The position numbers were made by a program, and so were the translations under genes. Below, piece by piece: positions 50,638 to 62,600 of a stretch of DNA of 64,000 nt. The DNA comes from Pachypanchax playfairii (lineage: Eukaryota; Chordata; Actinopteri; Cyprinodontiformes; Aplocheilidae): contig SSNP01000006.1 of NCBI GenBank assembly GCA_006937955.1, positions 6,246,571-6,310,570 of the forward strand, in the 5' to 3' direction. Every line of letters starts with the position of its first letter. Within the stretch, counting starts at the first letter, position 1. The notes under the pieces are model-generated. The model was not told the DNA's origin. It made no database searches and worked only from the letters and a program-made list of their open reading frames with translations.

Positions 50638-51429
50638 CAGTGGCGTGTCTGGAAAATTTTTGTTGGGGGGCCAAGTAGCGGGACAGACTTCCAAAAGGGT
50701 GGCACATGTAAATGGGCCTATAACCTTAGAAAAATTTAACTTGGCTCTGCCAGATCTATGTGTAGCCCCGCCTCTTCCCGATTCAGGGACACATATACAT
50801 CTGGAACTGCTCCGTTTGAAACCGTCAATTAAAGGGGAGGGACATCTGATATAATATTTAAAAATATTTAAAACACACACATCGTTACCACTAAGAAATA
50901 ATCAAAGTTTTTACCTTTGCTCATTTTTCAATGAAGAAATCGTCTCTAGTCCTAAAATAGATTAAATATCCGTTTTTATGTGTACATTCACCGGCGCAGC
51001 CATGTTTGTTTTGCTTTGTCTGCCAGGGCACTTGCTACCAATCATACCAGAACACCCGCCCCAAAGCACAATACTAACACATGATTGGTCTGCCCTTTTT
51101 TTTAACTGAAATAGACGGTTGTCAATGGAGCGGTACAACACAGATTTTCGTGGGTTTGGAAAACTCCAAATCTCACGAGAATCCGTCTTGCAGCGCAGGG
51201 CTAAGAAAATTTCTAGTTTTTACAAATTATAGACTGTTTATCATAATTTAATTGGCTACCATCAACCAAAATGATATCAAAATCTGTCACAGCACAATGC
51301 CAATAATGCATTTTAATCAATCCATCTTTGATTAATGAATAAGTATTGATTGAATTTGACTGTCTCAGTTTGGGGGTGGCATGTCTCATGGTGCACACCC
51401 CCTGGGCCACCCCTCTGGCCACGCCCCTG
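50638..51429. mobile_element. Non-autonomous hAT-like element, 792 bp
   Basis: Ends are CAGTGGCGTGTCTGG and CCACGCCCCTG (complementary CAGGGGCGTGG). Flanks GATTTGTT (left) and GATTTGTC (right) agree at 7 of 8 bases, as expected for an aged 8-bp hAT target duplication. No transposase seen. Confidence 0.78.
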
Positions 51430-52308
51430 GATTTGTCCATAAATGATACGACTTAAGCAGCAGCCTTTAGTCTTAGGAGAAAGAGTTTAAAACTCAATCC
51501 ATCATTGCACTTGCAGAGTTATATTAAAGTATTATTTTATAGATTATAGTGCTAAAGTCCCCTCGTCAGCTGACAGCTTGTTTTTCTAACACAGAGTTTA
51601 AGACAATGGGTTTGGGTTCAGGATGACTTTTGCAAAAAAGACAGTCTCAGTTCTTTTTATGTTTAAAGTCCAGTTCTTCAGCTCAGTGCAAACATGAAGA
51701 TGCTGACCAGCGGTCATCCATGATTCAATCAAGGGCCTTATCAATTAGTTTAGTCAATCAGGGACAGAAGCCTGTTTCTGATTCGCTGTTGTATGATGAA
51801 ATCAATTATGTGATCACTTGAACATGTTTAAATAAAAGGGCACGATCAACACAAAAAATATTTGAACGAGGCGAAGCTCCTCGTTCCCGGTGTGCCGAAA
51901 TGAAATTGGTGTTTGTGTGAAGCGTTTTTCTGTTGAACTAACTGTCTGCAGGTTGACGCGGAAATAAAAAGAACATGCAGTGCTGGAGTTTAAGTGACCG
52001 GGCGGTCACAGTGGTTTGGGACCACAGCAAATTTGCACAAAGGGGAAAATCATAAAGAATAAGAATCTGAAAATAAAAATATGAATGTACACTAAGAACC
52101 CCCCCCCCCCCCCCCCCCCCCCCCCCACCACCACCACATTTGGCTTAAGTTTTATGTTTTCCTGACACATCCTCAGCATTTATCCAGGCTTTGGACAAGC
52201 GTAAGGAAGACAATGGCTTATACCCACTTTAGGCTGTACTTTTAAACAAAAAAAGAATATATTTTGAAATGGATAATCCATCCATTCATTTTCTAAACCT
52301 GCTTCTTC
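51430..52308. other. Intergenic, with poly(C) tract
   Basis: No exon recognised. A run of 28 C lies at 52099-52126, followed by CCACCA repeats. Confidence 0.5.
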
Positions 52309-52673
52309 CTGTGGGGTGGCTGAGGCTCAGGCGGTAGAGTGGGTTGTCTGGCAACCGGAAGGTCACTTGTTTGAATCCCTGCTCTGCCCAGAGAAAAAAA
52401 AAGATCTCCTGGCCGTTGTGTCCTTGGGCAAGACACTTCACCCACTTTGCCTGTTTGGTGGTGGTCGGAGGGTCTGGCGACGCCAGTGTCTGGCAGCCTC
52501 GCCTCTGTCAGTGTGTGTCCCAGGACAGCTGTGGCTACAACATGTGTGTAGTTCATCATCACCAAACGTGTGAGCGTGTGTGTGAATGGGTGAATGACAA
52601 AAACTGTAGTGTGAAGCGCTTTGGGAGTCATAGGACCTGAGTAAAGCGCTAAATAAGTACACGCCATTTACCA
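52309..52673 (+). repeat. tRNA-derived SINE
   Basis: The head resembles pol III promoter boxes: A-box-like 'ggctcaggcggtagagtgg' and B-box-like 'ggtcacttgtttgaatcc'. The body has 'gggcaagacacttcaccca' and the tail 'aagcgctaaataagtacacg'. The shorter copy is at 33301. Confidence 0.75.
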
Positions 52674-52675
52674 AT

Positions 52676-52985
52676 TTCTTCCTGTTCAGGGTCGCAGGGA
52701 GCTGGTTTTTATCTCCAGCAGTCACTGGGCGAGAGGCGGGGTCACACCTGGACAGGTCGCCTGTCCATCACAGGGCCACACATAGACAAACAACCATTCA
52801 CACACACACCTAGGGACAATTTAGAGTCACCAATTAACCTCTTGCATGTTTTTGGACTATGGCATGAAACTGGAGTCCCCGGAGAGAATTCAAAGAGAGA
52901 ACATACAAACTCCATGCAGAAAGTTCCCAGCCCGGATTTAAACCCAGGACCTTCTCGCTGCAAAGCCACCGTTATAAATTTTAAA
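52676..52985 (-). repeat. Common teleost interspersed repeat
   Basis: Inverted copy of the 9658-type family: 'cttcctgttcagggtcgcag' at the left, 'aacatacaaactccatgcag' and a 'ttctcgctgcaaagccaccg' end at the right. Confidence 0.65.
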
Positions 52986-53213
52986 AATAAAGTATTCATG
53001 ATGCAACAAGTTGTCATCAATGGGTCCAAGATCATCTTTAACAAGTATCTGACTTGGTAAGATAAAATATCACAACAGACTTAGAGCTATAATTCTATTT
53101 TGTTGATTTAATCATTACTGTTCAAATGATTGTCCTAATACAGTCTGCTGCAGAAAAACATTTCCTGTTTGTGTCTAGGTGTACCGAGGTGTGGTTGAAC
53201 TGTGATAATAAGG

Positions 53214-53234
53214 TATATAAGTGAAAGTGAAACA
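53214..53234 (+). promoter_or_regulatory. TATA box plus ISRE, PARP gene B
   Basis: TATATAAG (53214-53221) is followed almost directly by GAAAGTGAAACA (53223-53234), an ISRE-type site one base from the gene A element. The ATG is at 53299, so the ISRE sits between the TATA box and the likely start site. Confidence 0.7.
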
Positions 53235-53298
53235 AATTCTTTAAACGACAGAGAGTGAAAACACTCAGATGATCTACTAGTTTCCAGTTTTAGTTAAA

Positions 53299-53681
53299 AT
53301 GGATGAATATCAGTATTCATTATTTTTTGAGGCCAGACATCTGACAGCGGATGAGGAGAAGAAAGTCACCAGATACTTTCAGAAAAGAAGGGACTCTGGG
53401 GGAGGCGAGTGTGGAAAGATAGAAAAAGTCAGAGACAACATCTACAAAGTCAGTTTCAAGGAACAACAAGGTAGGCAGAAATATTTGGCAACAAAGAAAA
53501 TGTGTTTTTAGTTTTAACAGACATGCAAGTCTTTTTATGATGTAACTTTTTTATAGACCAAGACAGAGTTTTGAAGAAGAAAATTCATACTGTTGTTCTT
53601 CCTGATGGCGAGCTACAGCTAAGTGTGAATCAAAGCAGCTCACCACAGACCCAGGATCAGCCTTCGACAAGCCGATCTCAG
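53299..53681 (+). CDS. PARP gene B exons 1-2: RRM-like N-terminus
   Basis: Exons 53299-53470 and 53557-53681. The start FFEARHLTADEEKKVTRYFQKR, with KVSFKEQQ and VVLPDGELQLS later on, fits the N-terminal RNA-recognition-like fold of PARP10/14. The Ser/Thr/Gln linker DQPSTSRSQ has a counterpart EPSTSQQK in gene A. Confidence 0.75.
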
Positions 53682-56600
53682 GTGAGTCTCAGGGTTTATT
53701 GTGAAAAATTTAACACTGATACGGCTTAATATCACTGAGTAAACATGTTAGTTTTAGACCAGGTACATGTGTGCTGGTGTATATATATTCAAACCAGGAA
53801 ATGGTATTGTCGTGTATTACACAACACACACAGGTTTGTTTTGCTATCCTTATGGGGCCCATCCATTGATTTTCATTGATATTAGTAACTGAATTTATGC
53901 CTAACCCAAACCCTTTACCTAACCTTAACCATTACTGATCTATACCTAACCCTTAGCCTAACCAGTGCTTAATTTTAGCCAGATCCTGCCGGAACAAGAT
54001 CCAGGAACTGTCTTATTTTGAAGGGTGTGTTCCGGTAACTGTTTGCTAGGATCCATTAACGGCGCCAGCTGGGTTAAATAACAGCGGCATCAAAATGCCA
54101 AAAAGGCAGTACACTCTCAGAAATAGAGGTACGAGACAAGAACATTTTTGTACCTATAGGTAAATTGTTTTAAAATGTTCCCTTAAAAGTACAATATTGG
54201 TCTTTAAAAGGCCAGAAATATCCCTCTGAGGGTTCAAATTGATATAAAGTACAAATTTGTACCATTTCAACTGAACCTGCAACCCTGGTCAAGGCTGGTT
54301 AATCTCCATTTTATTAAGTTTCTTCCATCATTTTCAATATTATGTTTCAGAATGTTGGTTTTAGACTTTAAAATGTGGCATAATTTTCAGTTTTAGTGAA
54401 ATAACTTTATAGGGTACAAAAGGGGACCTGGACTACAGGGTACACCCCCAGCGACAAGAATTTGTACCCTTCTTGTAGCTGGGGGTGTACCCTGTAGTCC
54501 AGGTCCTAATGAAGTTGTTCCACTAAAACAGTAAATTTACACCATGTTTTGAAGTCTTAAACCAACATTCTGAAACATAATATTGAAAATGATGGAAGAA
54601 ACTTAATAAAATTGAGATTAACCAGCCTTGACCAGGGTTGCAGTCTTTTTGATAACGTGTACTTTATGTCAATTTGAACACTCAGAGGGACATTTCTGGC
54701 CTTTTAAAGACCAATATTGTAAAGACCAATATTGTACTTTTAAGAGAACATTTTAAAACAATTTACCTATAGGTACTAAAATGTTCTTGTCTCGTACCTC
54801 TATTTCTGAGAGTGTATAACTTACTTCTTCTGGGCTTATCATCACTTTCTCTAGCCCTGCTTGACAATTTACACCTGCTGTGCGCCGGCGCACAGCGCTT
54901 GGTCTGGTCCGACGGTTGTGTATGTGTGTGCGTTCCAGTATCAGTTTGGCCTCAGTGAATTCTGGTCTCATAGCGCTATTTGCGTTCCGGTAACTTTTGA
55001 TTTACAAATTAAGCAATGAGCCTAACTAAAATTTTAATCACACCATACCTGTAAAGCTGACCCCCTAATCCTAAAAAGGGTAGTCCCCCGTATGAGACCC
55101 GGGCTTTGATCCCCACAAGAACCACCAGAAGGATAGTAAATATCTCAAAACAGGTCCTCAATAGGCTGGAAAAACAAGAACACACACACACAGAAAATAT
55201 TCTGTTTTGTAAATATCTAAAAACTAAAAATGGAGAGCTAGAACTTTTGATTGTGCCATTTTTACTTGTATTTCACATGAACACCATATTTTAAAAATGT
55301 AATTGTCAGACAGCTAAAGTCTTTAGTTGTCATTTAAAACCACAAACTCATCAATATTTTTTTCCCTTCTTCTAGACATATACTAAAACAAATACAAAAA
55401 ATCTTGAGAAGATTTTCAGACTTGATGTCTTCCTCATGTACTTCCTGAGAGACAACCCCAAAGTATTCAAAGTATTAAAGAAGCAGCTCTCTGAGATTGA
55501 CTGCACTGTGGAGTTAGATTTTGAGGAAGAGGAGGCAGTGGTGAGGGGGAAAGTTGAGAAGATAGCTGGAGGAGCTTCTGGCAGTGCTGCAGAGAGGTGG
55601 GAACTTCAGCTGGATAAGATCTTCATTAGTTTCACTGAAGGTTATATCTGCTACCATATTGTTGACCCCGAACAAGTCAAAAAGGTACTGCAGGATCGTT
55701 TATTTGTGACTGAAGATCTAAAAGTGTACTCAGAGAGAGGTTATGTTGTTGTGGTGGGAGAGACTGATGTTGTAAAGGAGAAGATTGCAAGTCTGGAAAA
55801 AAGTGTGCCAACTCAAAAGCAACTGCAAGTTGTAGCAGAGAGGTTTAAACTCATTGATGATGAGTTCGCTCGAGAAATGAGTTCAAATTATCCAGATGTT
55901 AAAGTCATCAAAGGTACTAACATCGTGATCTTAGAAGGACCTGAAGACAAGGTGCAGTCAGGAGCTGCAAAACTTGATGAACTAATCATGAAAATAAAAG
56001 AAAGGAAAGTTCAGCTCCATCCAGATTTACTGACCTTCATGAGAACCAGTGGTGCAGCCTCCAAGTACCAGACCCGCTTTCGGCAGAGTCTCAGAAGTCC
56101 TGTTTCTCTGGAGGTGGGATCAGACTTGGTTCTGTCCAGCTTGTCCCCTGATGCCCTGTATGAAGCAGAGACAGCAGTACTGAGGGATCTGAGTGTGGCC
56201 AGTGTACAGCTTCATGGTGCTGAAGCTCGTCCTCCAAACCTGAACAAGATGAAAGACACACTCGTCCAAGCCAAGAATGAAGCAAACCGTGGTGAGATCA
56301 GAGTGGACGTTGGTTTTATTACATCTACTGGAACTCAAGCGATCAACGTACAGCTGGTGGGTTACATTGAATATGTGAACAAGCTCAAAGAGGTTCTCCA
56401 GGACTACCAGGAGAACCAGATATCAACTCAAGAGGTTTTGAACCTGCAACTACCTGAGATGGTGAACAATTTTGATAAACTCTTAAAAATGATTGACATG
56501 AAACAGACCAATGTGACTATGAAACCCTCCTATCTTCCAAATCCCTGTGTGATCTTGTCTGGTCCCAAATGTCACGTTAAGAAGACTCAACAGGCCCTTG

Positions 56601-59600
56601 TGTTTGCTCTGAGCAGCATGGTATTAGACACTCTGGTTCTGGACGGACCTGGAGCTCTGAGTTACTTTCAAGGAGACGGTAAAGTGAACAAGGAGCTAGT
56701 TGAAGGTTCCTGTCAGGTTCTTATCCTGGAACAACAAGGTATTTACTCACCAACTAGGACAACCAAACCACAAAGTATCAGCAGCTTCACATCGAGACCC
56801 TCCATAAGAAGAAGTCGCGTCAGTACTGGTGGAGACAGTTCAATTAATAACATAAATCTAGAGATCAGGATTGGCAGTTTGGAAGAAGATCAGGTTAGAC
56901 CATCTTTCTAAATAATTCAATTTTATTTTAAAGCAAAAACATCTATATAATTCATGTTATTTCAAAATGTTTCCACAGGCTAATGTTCTGGTGGCACCAG
57001 TGTTCCAAAAACAGCTGACTTCCACAAATATTGGTAAGAGTTTGCTACAAAAAGGAGGGAACACATTCCAATCAAATTTTAACTCCAAGGCTGGTAGTTG
57101 TACCCTCCACCCTGGTGAGGTGCTTCAGGTTGATGCAAGTTCATCTCTGGGATGTTCCAAGGTCTTCTGCATCGAGTGCTTACCTTGGGACGGAGTCACA
57201 GGAAAGAGTGTCCAGGTGAAGTCAAAATATATCGCAAAAAATTAAATAGTAAGCTCTGCCAAGCACTTCAGTTCCCCTCATATTGTGATATGGTTATGGT
57301 GGTTTTCTATGAGGTGCCCTCTACTACGAAATACAGTGGGGCAAAAAAGTATTTAGTCAGCCACCAATTGTGTAAGTTCTCCCACTTAAAAAGATCAGAG
57401 AGGCCTGTAATTTTCATCATAGGTATACCTCAACTATGAGAGACAAAATGAGGAAAAAAAATCCAGAAAATCACATTGTCTGATTTTTAAAGAATTTATT
57501 TGCAAATTATGGTGGAAAATAAGTATTTGGTCACCTACAAACAAGTAAGATTTCTGGCTTTCACAGACCTGTAACTTCTTTAAGAGGCTCCTCGGTCCTC
57601 CACTCGTTACCTGTATTAATGGCACCTGTGTGAACTCGTTATCAGTATAAAAGACACCTGTCCACAACCTCAAACAGTCACGCTCCAAACTCCACTATGG
57701 CCAAGACCAAAGAGCTGTCAAAGGACACCAGAAACAAAATTGTAGACCTTCACCAGGCTGGGAAGACTGAATCTGCAATAGGTAAGCAGCTTGGTGTGAA
57801 GAAATCAACTGTGGGAGCAATTATTAGAAAATGGAAGACATACAAGACCACTGATAATCTCCCTCGATCTGGGGCTCCACGCAAGATCTCACCCCGTGGG
57901 GTCAAAATGATCACAAGAACGGTGAGCAAAAATCCCAGAACCACACGGAGGGACCTAGTGAATGACCTGCAGAGAGCTGGGACCAAAGTAACAAAGGCTA
58001 CCATCAGTAACACACTACGCCGCCAGGGACTCAAATCCTGCAGTGCCAGACCTGTCCCCCTGCTGAAGCCAGGACACGTCCAGGCCCGTCTGCGGTTTGC
58101 TAGAGAGCATTTGGATGATCCAGAAGAGGATTGGGAGAACATCATATGGTCAGATGAAACCAAAATAGAACTTTTTGGTAGAAACTCAACTTGTCGTGTT
58201 TGGAGGGGAAAGAATGCTGAGTTGGATCCAAAGAACACCATACCTACTGTAAAGCATGGGGGTGGAAACATCATGCTTTGGGGCTGTTTTTCTGCAAGGG
58301 GACCAGGACGACTGATCCGTGTAAAGGAAAGAATGAATGGGGCCATGTATCGTAGGATTTTGAGTGAAAACCTCCTTCCATCAGCAAGGGCATTGAAAAT
58401 GAGACGTGGCTGGGTCTTTCAGCATGACAATGATCCCAAACACACCGCCCGGGCAACGAAGGAGTGGCTTCGTAAGAAGCATTTCAAGGTCCTGGAGTGG
58501 CCTAGCCAGTCTCCAGATCTCAACCCCATTGAAAATCTCTGGAGGGAGTTGAAAGTCCGTGTTGCCCAGCGTCAGCCCCAAAACATCACTGCTCTAGAGG
58601 AGATCTGCATGGAGGAATGGGCCAAAATACCAGCAACAGTGTGTGAAAACCTTGTGAAGACTTACAGAAAACGTTTGACCTCTGTCATTGCCAACAAAGG
58701 CTATATAACAAAGTATTCAGATTAACTTTTGTTATTGACCAAATACTTATTTTCCACCATAATTTGCAAATAAATTCTTTAAAAATCAGACAATGTGATT
58801 TTCTGGATTTTTTTTCCTCATTTTGTCTCTCATAGTTGAGGTATACCTATGATGAAAATTACAGGCCTCTCTGATCTTTTTAAGTGGGAGAACTTACACA
58901 ATTGGTGGCTGACTAAATACTTTTTTGCCCCACTGTATATCTTTCCCTCTTACTCACAACAATATAAACATTCATCCACCACAAGAATTGTTCTCTCACA
59001 TTCTCAAAGAAGAAAACAATTCAATGTCATTCACACACACAACAGTGAGTGGGTCAATGCTAGAAGTGGAGCTGATGAAGCTCGGCTAGCTGCTGTGGTC
59101 TGAAAGAGGGACGTCGACCGGGAGACTGCTGGTTTAAAGCAGAGCACGCAGTCTCTAGTGAAGAAAAAATGTTATTTAAAATTGCTGCTGGTTGGCCAAT
59201 TTTTTTCTTTGCTTACATCACTGTTGGTGACAACAGGGCAACATCCTCTGAAAGTGACTGAAAGAGTGATCCACGCATGCGCATTACGACACAAAAATTT
59301 TGGCCCCACCTCCTCTGGGACAAAATATTTCTCACACAGACAAGTATAAGTCTCGTTCAGACTAGTATATCCTCACACACACACACGTATAAACTAACAA
59401 ACCCTGTGTTGTTTTTATGGTGCAGTCACACCTGCCGCTTTGTCAGCGTCAAACAACGTTCATAACGCTTCAAGTTTGACGCTTGAAAGTTGAAGCTCGT
59501 AAAGCCTGCCAGTTAGAACGCGTAGGTGTTGAAGCTCGTAACGCTTGACCGTTAAAAAAAACGCGTAGGCAGGGCTTCCTTTGTTATCGGATGTTCTGAG

Positions 59601-62600
59601 CTATGGTGGATCATATAGAGAGAGTGGCTTGGCTTTATTTACTCCGTTTGTGGAACTTCTGCGTTGCTCGCGTTTCAGACGTTTACGCTTGAAAAGCTTG
59701 AAAAGTTGATGCTGCTAACGCTCACAAAGCGACGCAGAGACTCTGACGCTGGTCTGACGGACTCCACCATAGACTTTACATGTAAACTTGTCAGAAGCGG
59801 CAAGTTTACATGTAAACTTGCCGCTTCTGAAATTTACGTTTGGGCCAGTGTGAACACACCATTAGTCTTTGGGAGAACACTGGCAAAAACCCCCTCACAA
59901 ACAGGGAGAACATGTAAACTCCATGCAGAAAGATCCCAGCCAATATTTGAACCCAGGATTTTTCATGAACTGCATGTGGCACAAGTCACCTCACAGCAAA
60001 AGGATCTCCTATTACTCTCTGTGTGAAGTTGGTCTGAATGCCAGTATTGTGCTATCAGATGTCCCTAGCGTAGATGATAATGGCCAAGATGCTGAAGTCT
60101 GAATAAAATTTGCAAAATTTACTCTGCCAGGACGTAATGTTTTCATCAGTGGCATTAGTTTGTCTGTTAGCAAGATAACACAAGAAGTACTGAATGGATT
60201 TTGATGAAATTGGCAGGAAATGTCACTGCAAATTCTACAGGGTTGATTTAACTCTACTGGAGTTAAATTCAATGCTTTCATAGTGTTTATATGAGTCCAC
60301 ACCACAAAGTGTTAAAACAACACTTTTGAAAGTGCTGGGTATTTAACACTGAGATAGAGTTTCTTTTAACTCTGTCTGTAGTTAAAACTTAACACTTATA
60401 AACACTGATCAGTGTTGATATTTTTAACACTTGACCATAGAGTTAAAAGTTAGCACTATAAATGTTACCTATTTCACTCCAGATAGAGTTAAGCACAATT
60501 TTTGGACACTGGAAATTTAACACTTTTGAATTTGCTGTGTACTGGACTAATAATAATATCAATGTCAATCCAATTGCTAAAGATGTGTCATGGTCAATGA
60601 TAATGTTGATAGAACAAAGGTGAGACTGTTATTCTTGGCGTAAATCACAATATGGGGCGAGCTGAGGTGCTTGGTGGATGTCTGCATCTAAGCCTGATTG
60701 TTTTTCAGTATTGTGCATCCCTGGCTATAACACTTTATATTGAGCTGTAAACTTACTTCATCTGCTTAAATGTCTTATTTTTTAATATTTGTTATTGTAA
60801 AAGTTTTATGCAAAGATGAATTTTTTTAACTTAAAGAGGCCCTTCTATTAAAAACAGTTTTTCTGAGGTTTCTGTTGAATATTTTAGCTCCACGGGTGTT
60901 CTTACCTTCATAGTGGGTGTGAAAACAGGTCAACAACTTCTCTTTCAGTTTTAATCTCTCAAACTACGCAGGTGGTGATAAAACCCGAGTTCTCCCGAGT
61001 CTGAACGGCCTGTATCTGTTTCGTCACAACTCCTTTGTTCGTTAGTTTTCGGCAGCTCCCGCAGTTGAAACCACACCTAGCATGCTGCTGGCTAAAAGCT
61101 GTAGCATAAGACCTAGCAAACAGAAAGACACGTCGTCTGATGTTACCATGCGCAGCGGGGAAACAGTATACCTTGCTCTCATAGGCTAGTTTGTTAGCCA
61201 ATCAGAGTCCAGCAAATTCGAACAATGAATATGAACGAGCTGCTGACGAAGCCTGACGGAAGGAGCCGGAGCCACCTGAATTTTAACGCAAACAGTTAAA
61301 AGGTCTGTTAATCAGTGTTTCCTGATGTTTTTTAGATATAAAATGTTTCATATTACTGGTTAATACTTAGGAAATAACCACAAAGTCCTGAAATTTGTAT
61401 GAAATGGCCTCTTTAAGGAAGCATGTGGCTCTTGTCTCTTTAGGCTCTCAGTAATGGGCTGAGAAGGTGTTTGGACCTCTGTGTGCAGCAGAACTTCAGT
61501 TCAGTGGCCATCCCCATTATCGGACCTGGACCTGTCTTTAAATACTCTTTGAGTGAAGCTATTCAAGTACTGATGAAGACCATTCACCAGTTTGGATTAT
61601 CTGCCAGTTCTGGGACCCTCACCACTATCTACATTGTTATTAAACCAGGCTATCCTGACTCTGAGGCGGTAACTATGAAAACCTTCTAAAACTCTTCTGT
61701 AGAGATCATTCAAATGTTACTTTATATTTAACACTTGATTTTCATTTACAGTGCTACCATGAAGCGTACAAACGTCTCAGTTCAAACATGAACCAGGGAG
61801 GTAAAGGTAACTCAGAGAGTTTCTAAAGTCAAGTTCATTAACAAATGTATATCAATATTTGATCAGCTTCATTGTTAACTCTTTGCAAACTGAATATCAT
61901 GATGCTTTTCCTCTCAGCTGTTTTCAGGTCCCTCACCACTGATCTAGATGATGTTGTTATGACTGTAGGAGGCGGGGCTCAACTACAGTTGGTTTTCGGT
62001 GACATCACCAATGAGACTACAGATGTCGTGGTGAACACGACTGACTTCAAAAATTTTCACAATGGTGAGGATATTAACAGTCAGTTTACTTGAGTTAGGA
62101 TCATATACAGAAAACACCCTTTTACAACTATAAAACCCTCTTATTATGCATAAATGCAATTAAAAAAGTCATTGCATCACATGTCCAGGGAGAGGTGGGG
62201 GACATTGAGTCTGACAGTGCGTTCAAGTCGTCCTCGGAACTCAGAATTCCGAGATAAGTTAGCCGGAATTGAAGCAATGAACTCGGAATTCTGAGCTGTG
62301 AACTTAAAAGTTTCAGAGGACCCAGAGATCCCACATTTAAAGATGGCTGCGTCTGGTACTAAGCAGTACAAAAATCTCACATCTTTCTTTTTTTGGCGTC
62401 TTTACTTGCACTAATCCGTTTCATAAGAAAAAGCCCAACACAAGATGGTGGTGTCTGATGCATTTTTAGAAGCTCCATGTAACATCTGAGTGTATATCTA
62501 TGACAAACACAAAGTCTTAGTATTAACTAAAATTGTTTTGTTGTACAGAAGGAGTGTGTAAAGATATCTTGACAGTAGCTGGATCTGCAGTGGAGGCACA

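Larger units (their letters stand above)
53818..55190 (+). repeat. Common fish repeat split by a hAT element
   Basis: The two halves (53818-53962 and 55019-55190) together form one copy of the repeat at 16355-16665, in opposite orientation. They are separated by the hAT element, with AGCCTAAC duplicated on each side. Confidence 0.8.
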
